From Euryarchaeota archaeon UBA181 (GTDB taxonomy: Archaea; Thermoplasmatota; Poseidoniia; Poseidoniales; Thalassarchaeaceae): a DNA stretch of 8,846 nucleotides. Position numbers and translations under genes: made by a program. Below the pieces are notes generated by a model, which saw only the letters and a program-made list of their open reading frames with translations, was not told where the DNA came from and made no database searches. Shown in pieces: positions 1-6,173 of the stretch; position 1 is the first letter of the stretch, and each line of letters begins with the position of its first letter. The stretch spans positions 1 through 8,846 of the forward strand of contig DALI01000036.1 of assembly GCA_002496725.1 (NCBI GenBank), in the 5' to 3' direction.

Positions 1-942
1 TTCCCACTCAATAGTCCCTGGTGGCTTGTGTGTGATATCATACACTACTCGGTTAACTTGCCCTTTCAGGGAGTTGGTAATCTCGGTACTGATAGAAGCC
101 AATACATCATGTGGAATCTCAGAAAACCTAGCGCTCATGCCATCTAAACTGGCTACAGCCCTAACTACGATAGTCTCTCCATGAACTCTGGTATCGCCAT
201 GGACTCCAACACTTCTAACTGGAAGCAACGCGGCAAAGTATTGCCACGGAAGATCGCATTTCCCCTCTGCTGCGGCCTCTATAAGTCTAGTCTCGACAAT
301 ATGGCAGGCTTCACGGCAGGCCTCGACCCTAGTTCTCGATAGTTCTCCTAAAACCCGAACTGCTAGGCCGGGACCGGGGAATGGTTGCCTCTCACTTGAT
401 TTGATTCCAAGTACTCGAGCTATTTGCCTGACCTCATCTTTGTAGAATTCACGAAGCGGTTCGACGATTATCAGATCGACATCTTCTGGAAGTCCACCTA
501 CATTATGATGGCTCTTGATGACATCACGTTCTCCCCCTCCAGATTCAATCCAATCTGGCGCTATGGTTCCCTGAACCAGGTATTTTGCGCCACATTTGAT
601 TTGTTCTTCCTCGAAGACGCGGATGAATTGCTCGCCGATTACCATTCGCTTTTCCTCAGGGTCAGTCACGCCCTGAAGCTTCTCGAAGAATCTTTCAGAT
701 GCGTCTACTACTTCCAAATTGATGTCCATTTCCTTGAACATTTCACGGACTTCTTCTGTCTCGCCCTTACGCATGAAACCAGTATCGACATAAACGCAGT
801 GGAGAAGACTCCCGACGGCGCGATGTGCAAGTACTGCGGAAACAGTACTGTCGATGCCGCCTGAACATGCGATGATTGCTATATCGTCTACATTGGCCTC
901 CAGTTCTTGAATGGCCTCATCCACCAGCATCTGGGTATCCAT
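1..942 (-). CDS. guaA: GMP synthase, ATP pyrophosphatase (synthetase) subunit GuaAb; stop codon lies just outside the window
   Basis: Cytoplasmic enzyme converting XMP to GMP, using ATP and ammonia delivered by a separate glutaminase subunit. My reverse-strand translation gives 314 residues with no internal stop. It ends in VVYDITHKPPGTIEWE, the standard C-terminus of the family, so only the stop codon is missing at the left edge. The PP-loop SGGIDST is at residues 27-33, IKSHHNVGGLPED at 142-154 and QPFPGPGLAVRVLGE at 186-200; the dimerisation domain follows from about 200 to 314. There is no N-terminal class I glutaminase domain, so this is the archaeal split form; the GuaAa partner is not in the window. 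ATG at 942 is preceded by GGTGA (951-955) at 8-base spacing, overlapping the purE stop. It is the last visible gene of the gcvPA-to-guaA block, 8 bases after purE. A plus-strand open frame at 424-864 is its shadow. Confidence 0.96.
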   Translation of the reverse strand, partial: MDTQMLVDEAIQELEANVDDIAIIACSGGIDSTVSAVLAHRAVGSLLHCVYVDTGFMRKGETEEVREMFKEMDINLEVVDASERFFEKLQGVTDPEEKRMVIGEQFIRVFEEEQIKCGAKYLVQGTIAPDWIESGGGERDVIKSHHNVGGLPEDVDLIIVEPLREFYKDEVRQIARVLGIKSSERQPFPGPGLAVRVLGELSRTRVEACREACHIVETRLIEAAAEGKCDLPWQYFAALLPVRSVGVHGDTRVHGETIVVRAVASLDGMSARFSEIPHDVLASISTEITNSLKGQVNRVVYDITHKPPGTIEWE

Positions 943-950
943 AGATGAAT

Positions 951-955
951 TCACC
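951..955 (-). promoter_or_regulatory. Shine-Dalgarno-like site for guaA
   Basis: GGTGA on the minus strand, 8 bases upstream of the guaA ATG and overlapping the purE stop codon TGA (953-951). It supports ATG at 942 as the start and suggests translational coupling of purE and guaA. Confidence 0.6.
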
Positions 956-1424
956 CCTGGATTGACTCATCGTCCGATATTACTTTGGCAGTCATTGCCA
1001 ACCTGTAATCTGCATATGATGATGCGAGGGAGTCATTGGAAGTAGCGAGGATCTGTACTGCTAGTGCGCCTGCATTGTCACCGCGATCTACTCCTACTGT
1101 AGCTACTGGCATACCAGGTGGCATTTGGACGATTGAAAGTAATGAGTCTAGTGGAACTTTTCCCCCTACTGGCACTCCGATAACTGGTTTGCTCGTCATC
1201 GAGGCTATGACTCCAGGGAGAGCGGCCGAGACACCTGCCATTCCTATGAAAACCTGACACCCTGAATCCTCGGCAGCGGTTATTATTCCCTCTAGATATT
1301 TAGGAGCCCTATGTGCCGAGGCAACTCTGATTTCGAATGACACATCGAACTTCTCCAGCACGGAGCGGCATTTCTCAGCGATAGGCAAATCTGATTTCGA
1401 GCCGAGTACAACACATATGTCCAT
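951..1424 (-). CDS. purE: PurE, 5-aminoimidazole ribonucleotide (AIR) carboxylase or N5-CAIR mutase
   Basis: Soluble enzyme of de novo purine synthesis that forms CAIR, either from N5-CAIR (class I mutase, needs PurK) or directly from AIR and CO2 (class II). The 157-residue length fits a single-domain PurE. Visible motifs are GSKSD (residues 8-12), SAHRAP (36-41), the glycine-rich loop GMAGVSAALPG starting near residue 61, and VGVDRGDNAGALAVQIL near 111-127. The loop carries Ala where class I enzymes have the second active-site His (AAHLPG in E. coli), so the class II CO2-using reaction is possible. No purK is in the window. About 25 residues beyond the usual end (ATSNDSLASS onward) form a C-terminal extension. 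ATG at 1424 has GGAG at 1429-1432 with a 4-base spacing. The gene sits 38 bases after the membrane protein gene and 8 bases before guaA, in the same operon-like block. Confidence 0.95.
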   Translation of the reverse strand: MDICVVLGSKSDLPIAEKCRSVLEKFDVSFEIRVASAHRAPKYLEGIITAAEDSGCQVFIGMAGVSAALPGVIASMTSKPVIGVPVGGKVPLDSLLSIVQMPPGMPVATVGVDRGDNAGALAVQILATSNDSLASSYADYRLAMTAKVISDDESIQG

Positions 1425-1462
1425 GGCACTCCGGAAGTAAGGAGGTTCAAATGCCTGCCGTT

Positions 1463-2317
1463 CTATTCTTCCTCCTCGAAGATGACAAGATCATTTGGCC
1501 ACTCTACACCTGAGTCACTGAAGGGGAGATTATCGAGAGCCGTCAAAATCCTCTCCGAATGAGGGCGACCTTCGAAAAGGAGGTCTTGCACGAAACCAAA
1601 TCTACAGAGACAGGATAGTGATATGAAATCATCATTTCCCCTGGATAAACCATGAAGTACCATCTTTTCATCCCCCAATGCCAATGAAGCTATTTCCCCC
1701 CTTTGCCATCTTTTAGAAAATATGTTCCAATCGTCATTGAGTTGTTCTGAGCTCCAGGAGGTTCTGTCCACAGGGAGAATGAGTCTAGCTGGCGGAATCG
1801 AGAATACCTCTGAAATCATCATTATTGATCTTATGAAGGCGACCCAGAAAACTGCATAAGAGGCCCAACCAATTATTGGCGAGTATAGAATATGCATAAA
1901 GAAAAGTACCGTGCCCAGAAATAGGGATGACCAATCCACTGGAAGTTTCAAGAGATCATCACTGGAGGTTGGCTGGGCATTCCTTGCATTTGCAACTGGG
2001 ATGATTAGCAGAATCCATGCAAATACGAATAATGCCCCGGATACGATCTGATCATCGGGGGTTCTGCCAGTGAAAATCAGAGGAAAAATACTTGAAATCA
2101 AAAAAAAGGGAGACCATGCGACTGGTTTCAAAATAGGCCATGCCAATGGCCTCATCCTCTGTCTCGCCCAACCGAATCTAGAAACTTTTGATGGTATGGT
2201 AAATTGAACTGGAATTGAAGTTTCTAAGCCCCTCAAAGACGGGATATCGGATGAACTGGATAAGCCCCACCATTCGGGATCTCCCCTGAGCCAGTTCCTG
2301 TCCCCATGCGCCTCCAT
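1463..2317 (-). CDS. Unrecognised membrane protein with about four transmembrane helices and a soluble C-terminal domain
   Basis: I do not recognise this 284-residue protein. Residues 1-60 are polar, Trp-rich and basic near the end (KVSRFGWARQRMR, 44-56), with no signal peptide. Hydrophobic stretches at about 66-82, 91-109, 131-149 and 150-167 look like four membrane helices. The segments flanking them are short, with a loop at 110-129. Residues 175-284 look soluble and end in the acidic run EEEE. The codon frame stays open across an 8-T run (minus strand, 2100-2107) that encodes FFL, so the gene looks intact. ATG at 2317 lacks a Shine-Dalgarno site, and no other in-frame start exists between it and the gcvPB stop 31 bases upstream. 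It lies between gcvPB and purE on the same strand, so it is probably co-transcribed. A transport or regulatory role in glycine/purine metabolism would be a guess from location only. Confidence 0.8.
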   Translation of the reverse strand: MEAHGDRNWLRGDPEWWGLSSSSDIPSLRGLETSIPVQFTIPSKVSRFGWARQRMRPLAWPILKPVAWSPFFLISSIFPLIFTGRTPDDQIVSGALFVFAWILLIIPVANARNAQPTSSDDLLKLPVDWSSLFLGTVLFFMHILYSPIIGWASYAVFWVAFIRSIMMISEVFSIPPARLILPVDRTSWSSEQLNDDWNIFSKRWQRGEIASLALGDEKMVLHGLSRGNDDFISLSCLCRFGFVQDLLFEGRPHSERILTALDNLPFSDSGVEWPNDLVIFEEEE

Positions 2318-2340
2318 GGAATCGGGAGGGGCAAGTGTGG

Positions 2341-2352
2341 CATATGAATTAG
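2341..2352 (-). promoter_or_regulatory. Possible TATA-like element ahead of the membrane protein gene
   Basis: On the minus strand this reads CCTAATTCATAT-like AT-rich sequence, about 24-35 bases upstream of the ATG at 2317. That is the distance expected for a leaderless archaeal transcript and would explain the absent Shine-Dalgarno site. It overlaps the 3' end of gcvPB, so it may be coincidence. Confidence 0.25.
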
Positions 2353-3857
2353 GATGAGCCTTCGCCTTTTGGAAATCTTAGAATAAGGTTTCGTGCGGCC
2401 CATACCTCATCAACTCTGCCTACTGGCGTGGTGTGTGGGGCGGAGAGGACAACTTCTGGGTCTTCAGTCAAGATTGTGTGGAAATCGTCTGCGAACTTAT
2501 CCAATACTTCCTTGGACTCTGTCTCAGTAGGTTCGAACATCAGGCACTCTGGAACTATCTGGGGGAAATACAGAGTTGGGGACATATATCCGAAATCCAA
2601 TAGCCTCTTCGCCACATCTTTGCCAGTAACTCCGGTTGCCTCTTTTAGTGGCGACATTGACAATGTAAATTCGTGTTTGACTACATCTGCGGGACAGCCT
2701 TCAACGGGCATAGCATGAATACTCAGTTTTGGATCGGGGTTCATTATCTTAAATCGTAGATAGTTTGCATTGAGTACCGCATGTTCACTCATCCTCTCCA
2801 GATCGCGACCATATCTACGGTAGAACGCCCACGCCCTAACCACAGCTCCTGCATTACCGTTCCACTGCTGGACTTTCCCTATGGAGCACTCTGGTGAAGT
2901 CCAATGATACCAGAAGCCATCACCGACCCCTCCTGGATCAACATCACTCAATTCTCGACGTTCGACCAAAGGCGTTGGCAGGAACTTCGAGAGATGCCCC
3001 TTGACTCCTATAGGGCCACTTCCTGGCCCGCCTCCGCCATGGGGCTGACTGAATGTCTTGTGCAGATTGTAGTGAACGGCATCGAATCCCATTCTCCCGG
3101 GGTCGGTCTTGCCCAGTATGGCATTGAAGTTGGCACCATCATAGTACATCTGTCCCCCGGCTGAGTGGACTATCTCGGTCGCTTTGGCTATTTCTGGCTC
3201 GAATACACCTAGAGTACTTGGATTGGTGATCATCATAGCCGCTGTATCGTCTCCAACTGCTGAACGTAATGCTTCTAAATCTATGCGGCCATCGTCCCCA
3301 CTTGGAATCTCGATAATCTGATACCCGCACATTGATGCAGATGCTGGATTCGTACCATGAGCAGAATCTGGAACTATTACCTTGTCTCGATACCCCTCAC
3401 CCCGTTCCCTGTGGTATTCTTGAATACACCTAATCGCGGTGAACTCACCTTGAGCCCCTGCTACTGGTTGGAGAGTTACTGAGTCCATACCTGAACATAT
3501 TGCCAGCATTTCCTGCATCTCATAGTATATCGCCAGGAGTCCCTGTACCTGGGATTCTGGTTGTAATGGATGAATTCTATCTATTCCAGGATTCTGAACA
3601 ATCTTCTCATTTAGCCTAGGGTTATGCTTCATAGTACACGACCCAAGTGGATAAAATCCAGTATCAATACCAAAATTTTTCTGAGATAATTTTGTGTAAT
3701 GTCGTACAAGCTCCGGCTCACTTGCCCTGGGCCATGAGGGCAAGTTCCTTCGCCTCATGTTTTCAGGGACGTGTTTAATCGCTTCATCCATACTTGGCGG
3801 AGGTTGTGACCAACCAGCATTTTCTGCCCCATTGAAGTGGAAGATAGTATCTGTCAA
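2349..3857 (-). CDS. gcvPB: Glycine dehydrogenase (decarboxylating) subunit 2, GcvPB, PLP-binding half of the P-protein
   Basis: With GcvPA it forms the P-protein, which decarboxylates glycine on pyridoxal phosphate and transfers the aminomethyl group to the lipoyl arm of GcvH. I place the start at TTG 3857 (502 residues). It overlaps the gcvPA stop as TTGA and has a full GGAGG (3865-3869) at 7-base spacing. A GTG at 3893 would add 12 residues read inside gcvPA and has no such site. Motifs in 502-residue numbering are YPLGSCTMKHNP (69-80), AHGTNPAS (166-173), YDGAN (239-243) and NLHKTFSQPHGGGGPGSGP (264-282), with the PLP lysine expected at K267. The length fits stand-alone GcvPB proteins. 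The frame is intact and the active-site sequence is canonical. Shadow frames on both strands inside it are not genes. Confidence 0.97.
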   Translation of the reverse strand: MTDTIFHFNGAENAGWSQPPPSMDEAIKHVPENMRRRNLPSWPRASEPELVRHYTKLSQKNFGIDTGFYPLGSCTMKHNPRLNEKIVQNPGIDRIHPLQPESQVQGLLAIYYEMQEMLAICSGMDSVTLQPVAGAQGEFTAIRCIQEYHRERGEGYRDKVIVPDSAHGTNPASASMCGYQIIEIPSGDDGRIDLEALRSAVGDDTAAMMITNPSTLGVFEPEIAKATEIVHSAGGQMYYDGANFNAILGKTDPGRMGFDAVHYNLHKTFSQPHGGGGPGSGPIGVKGHLSKFLPTPLVERRELSDVDPGGVGDGFWYHWTSPECSIGKVQQWNGNAGAVVRAWAFYRRYGRDLERMSEHAVLNANYLRFKIMNPDPKLSIHAMPVEGCPADVVKHEFTLSMSPLKEATGVTGKDVAKRLLDFGYMSPTLYFPQIVPECLMFEPTETESKEVLDKFADDFHTILTEDPEVVLSAPHTTPVGRVDEVWAARNLILRFPKGEGSS

Positions 3858-5218
3858 GGAGATTCCTCCATCCAAGATGAAAGTGCATCGCACAGAGAAG
3901 ATATATCTGACTCAGATGTCCTCTCGTCGCAGCCGATTAAGATCCATGATGGCTTATCGGGCCACCATCTTCCTAAATCAAAACCACCAATTACTCCGAG
4001 TCTGTCCATATGATTTATGGCATCAGATGATTTACCGGGAACTTTGACTGCAAACTCCCTGAAGACGGGAGAATTTGGATAAGCAAATTTTAGCCCTTCA
4101 ATTGTGGACAATGCTTCTATCGTCATCCTAGTGGAGGCTAAAACTCTAGTCGAGAGAGTTTCAAGTCCTACGGGCCCAAGAAGAGCCATATGCATAGCCC
4201 CCATAAGGGCGATTAGAGTCTCATTGGAGCAAATATTTGACGTGGCCCTGTGCCTTCGGATATGCTGCTCCCTAGTGGATAGTGTGAGTGTGTAGGCGGT
4301 CTTCCCATCACTGTCTATACTCTGACCCACGATCCTACCTGGCATCAGACGAAGAAAGTCCTTCGAACATGCAAAAATTCCGTAAATTGGACCTCCTGCC
4401 GTAGGGCCTATTCCGAATGGTTGCCCCTCTCCGACAACTATGTCAGCCCCCCACTCCCCAGGAGGTTCTATTATTCCCAATGAAGTGACATCTACGCCCA
4501 CAATAATTGCTGTTTTTTCACCAACTACATTCCTCAGCTCCATAAGCCCCTCATCGAGAATCCCAAATGCATTTGGTTGTTCGACATATATAGCACAAGA
4601 TCCATGGGCCGAGGATGCGGCTTCAAGATCGAGAAGACCGTCTTCCCGATGGGGAATTTTCCTTATTTCTATACCAACCCCTTGGGTATAGTTTTCAATC
4701 ACAGACATCCTGTGAGGAGGAACGAAATCAGAAATATACACCGTGTTTGGCATATCTGCTTTCTTCGACCTCACCCTCACTGCACATGTTATCGCCTCAG
4801 CGGCCGCAGTACTGGCATCATACATTGAGACGTTAGAAATTGGAAGTCCGACTAATTCAGAAATCATGGTCTGGAACTCCCACATAGCCTGTAGCATACC
4901 TTGGCTGACCTCGGGCTGATATGGCGTGTAGGAAGTCAGAAACTCACCACGTGTTGCAATCATCGGCACCATTGCCGGAACGAAATTCCGAGCTAGTCCT
5001 GCAGAAAGGAATGAGGGGCGACTATCGAGATTGACATTGGCACCTAGAAGCCTGTCTGCGTCCCGGAGTATTTCTTCCTCTGACTGGGGGGGAGGAAGGG
5101 GTAATGGGCCCTCGAATCTTATATCCTCAGGAATATCTGCGAACAACTCATCCATTGAGGAAAGTCCGATAATATCGAGCATTTCTTGCTCCCTTCCAAG
5201 GTTTGGCAATTGATCCAT
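3854..5218 (-). CDS. gcvPA: Glycine dehydrogenase (decarboxylating) subunit 1, GcvPA
   Basis: N-terminal half of the split P-protein; it pairs with GcvPB and helps build the glycine-decarboxylating active site. Its 454 residues match the family's usual size. The most telling motifs are TSYTPYQPEVSQGMLQ (95-110), YDASTAAAEA (133-142), VVGEGQPFG (261-269), MPGRIVGQS (292-300) with D302, and LSTREQHIRRHRATSNIC (313-330). The usual GAGxYxHxxP segment reads SAGLARNFVP (72-81), losing the conserved Tyr and His; I cannot say if this is lineage-typical. ATG at 5218 has GAGGGG (5224-5229) at 5-base spacing. It is the first gene of the minus-strand block, behind the divergent spacer, and its stop overlaps the TTG of gcvPB. 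Confidence 0.97.
   Translation of the reverse strand: MDQLPNLGREQEMLDIIGLSSMDELFADIPEDIRFEGPLPLPPPQSEEEILRDADRLLGANVNLDSRPSFLSAGLARNFVPAMVPMIATRGEFLTSYTPYQPEVSQGMLQAMWEFQTMISELVGLPISNVSMYDASTAAAEAITCAVRVRSKKADMPNTVYISDFVPPHRMSVIENYTQGVGIEIRKIPHREDGLLDLEAASSAHGSCAIYVEQPNAFGILDEGLMELRNVVGEKTAIIVGVDVTSLGIIEPPGEWGADIVVGEGQPFGIGPTAGGPIYGIFACSKDFLRLMPGRIVGQSIDSDGKTAYTLTLSTREQHIRRHRATSNICSNETLIALMGAMHMALLGPVGLETLSTRVLASTRMTIEALSTIEGLKFAYPNSPVFREFAVKVPGKSSDAINHMDRLGVIGGFDLGRWWPDKPSWILIGCDERTSESDISSLCDALSSWMEESP
3858..3869 (-). promoter_or_regulatory. Strong Shine-Dalgarno of gcvPB, able to fold as a small hairpin
   Basis: The minus strand reads GGAGGAATCTCC directly before TTG at 3857. GGAGG is an ideal Shine-Dalgarno at 7-base spacing and decides the gcvPB start. 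The first four bases can pair with the last four (GGAG/CTCC, loop GAAT). The site lies within the last codons of gcvPA, so ribosomes finishing gcvPA would open it, which would favour coupled, equal synthesis of the two subunits. The hairpin role is inference. Confidence 0.7.
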
Positions 5219-5223
5219 GGTTT

Positions 5224-5229
5224 CCCCTC
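5224..5229 (-). promoter_or_regulatory. Shine-Dalgarno site of gcvPA
   Basis: GAGGGG on the minus strand, 5 bases before ATG 5218. It fixes the start of the first gene of the block. Confidence 0.6.
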
Positions 5230-5250
5230 GTGGCTTGGAGACAGAGGGAG

Positions 5251-5267
5251 TTTATGATTATCTTTGG
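5251..5267 (-). promoter_or_regulatory. Candidate BRE/TATA promoter for the gcvPA-gcvPB-purE-guaA block
   Basis: The minus strand reads CCAAAGATAATCATAAA: a purine/A-rich stretch followed by an AT-rich, TATA-like core. Transcription starting about 25 bases downstream would begin near 5231 and leave a short leader of about a dozen bases holding the GAGGGG site. It is the only clear AT-rich element upstream of gcvPA in the 109-base divergent spacer. Assigned by eye from position and composition. Confidence 0.45.
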
Positions 5268-5298
5268 TGGGGATTCTGTGAATGGGCACCGACACACT

Positions 5299-5308
5299 CT
5301 TATTACTC
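5299..5308 (+). promoter_or_regulatory. Candidate TATA-like element for the SDR-like gene (leaderless)
   Basis: CTTATTACTC is centred about 25 bases upstream of ATG 5328. There is no Shine-Dalgarno site before that ATG. This spacing is what a leaderless archaeal transcript would show. Weak consensus, so low confidence. Confidence 0.35.
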
Positions 5309-5327
5309 CCAAGTTAGTCAGTACACT

Positions 5328-6173
5328 ATGAAGGTCGCGATAACTGCTTCAGACGCATTCGTCGCGCCTTACATAATAGAGGCCCTTGGGGACTCAGCTG
5401 TCATAGTCCCTGATGAGATTCTGAGTGATAATATGGCCTTGGATATTATGTTGACGCCCTGTAAAGCTCTCATTCATATTAATTCGAGGCCGGTGGATAC
5501 TAGTGTTACTAGGAATGATAGAGAAACTAAGATTTTGATGCGTGAGGCCGCTAGACCGGTCTTAGATGCAGTAAACAGGCATGGAGAGCTGCACATGATT
5601 ATTGTTGGAACGCTCAGGGTGCACCCCCCTTGGTCCCCTGGTGATGACTACTATGGCCCGGAGTCTTCACTATCCCCCAGAGATACTGCTGCAGAGGGAC
5701 AACTCTGGATTGAGGAGAATGCATTGGAGAGGGCGGAGTCTAGTAGGCCGGTTAGCGTCATCAGAGCTTCGAATGTCCAAGGGGTACCGATGGATGGCCC
5801 CCCTGGCAATGGGTTACTTCATCGATGGGCAAATGAGAGTCAGATTGGATGGATAAATGTGCCGGGTTCTGGAGATGACATCAAGGATCTCATCCATGTA
5901 GAAGATCTAGTCCAAGTCATATTGTCAGTTCTTGGCGACCCTCCGCTTACTAGAGAGAGCTTTGCCGTAGGGTCTGGAAAAGGGATAACAATGTCCGAAT
6001 TGGCACAGATATACAATGCTAAAACAGGAGCTTCGATAGAGCTAAATCAAAATTCCGAAGGAGAGGTTTGGGGAATAGTTGATGCTTGGTTCCTAGATCA
6101 CAGATGTGGCTTCAAGCCAACAATTAGTCTTGAGGAAATGATTGATGAATCTCTGGGTGCCTCGGGCTACTGA
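5328..6173 (+). CDS. SDR / NAD-dependent epimerase-fold protein lacking the standard cofactor and catalytic motifs
   Basis: A 281-residue extended-SDR homologue. The C-terminal half is typical: VSVIRASNVQGVPMDG (142-157) in place of the usual RxxNVYGP, then INVPGSGDDIKDLIHVEDLV (176-195), like the GxGxxxRDFIHVxDV segment. The N-terminus aligns as TASDAFVA (6-13), with Ala at 7, 10 and 13 where TGxxGxxG has Gly. No YxxxK occurs; the expected place reads about A121 to Q125. It may therefore bind a different ligand or be a non-catalytic scaffold. I chose ATG 5328 because the sequence from there (MKVAITAS) starts exactly at the first beta strand. An upstream in-frame ATG at 5217 would add 37 residues with no family resemblance and overlap the gcvPA start codon. 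The gene is divergent from gcvPA, and its stop overlaps that of the EF-hand gene by 7 bases. Substrate and role are unknown. Confidence 0.85.
   Translation: MKVAITASDAFVAPYIIEALGDSAVIVPDEILSDNMALDIMLTPCKALIHINSRPVDTSVTRNDRETKILMREAARPVLDAVNRHGELHMIIVGTLRVHPPWSPGDDYYGPESSLSPRDTAAEGQLWIEENALERAESSRPVSVIRASNVQGVPMDGPPGNGLLHRWANESQIGWINVPGSGDDIKDLIHVEDLVQVILSVLGDPPLTRESFAVGSGKGITMSELAQIYNAKTGASIELNQNSEGEVWGIVDAWFLDHRCGFKPTISLEEMIDESLGASGY

Noticed and set aside
424..864. Plus-strand open frame of 146 codons
   Set aside because: It lies entirely opposite guaA, whose minus-strand translation matches the GMP synthase family end to end. The plus-frame protein has no recognisable features.
1036..1260. 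Short open frames overlapping purE on both strands
   Set aside because: They are shadows of purE, which shows full-length family motifs.
2100..2107. 8-A homopolymer as a possible sequencing frameshift in the membrane protein gene
   Set aside because: The minus frame stays open on both sides and places FFL in a hydrophobic helix, so there is no sign of a frameshift.
3858..3893. GTG 3893 as the start of gcvPB
   Set aside because: It lies inside gcvPA with no ribosome site, and the downstream TTG 3857 has an ideal GGAGG and the typical stop/start overlap.
2428..4836. Several open frames of 60-96 codons, mostly on the plus strand, within gcvPA and gcvPB
   Set aside because: They are opposite, or out of frame with, strongly conserved P-protein coding sequence and have biased shadow-like composition.
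5217..5327. Upstream start (ATG 5217) adding 37 residues to the SDR-like protein
   Set aside because: The extra residues resemble no SDR N-terminus, the start overlaps the gcvPA start codon on the other strand, and it would run through the divergent promoter region.
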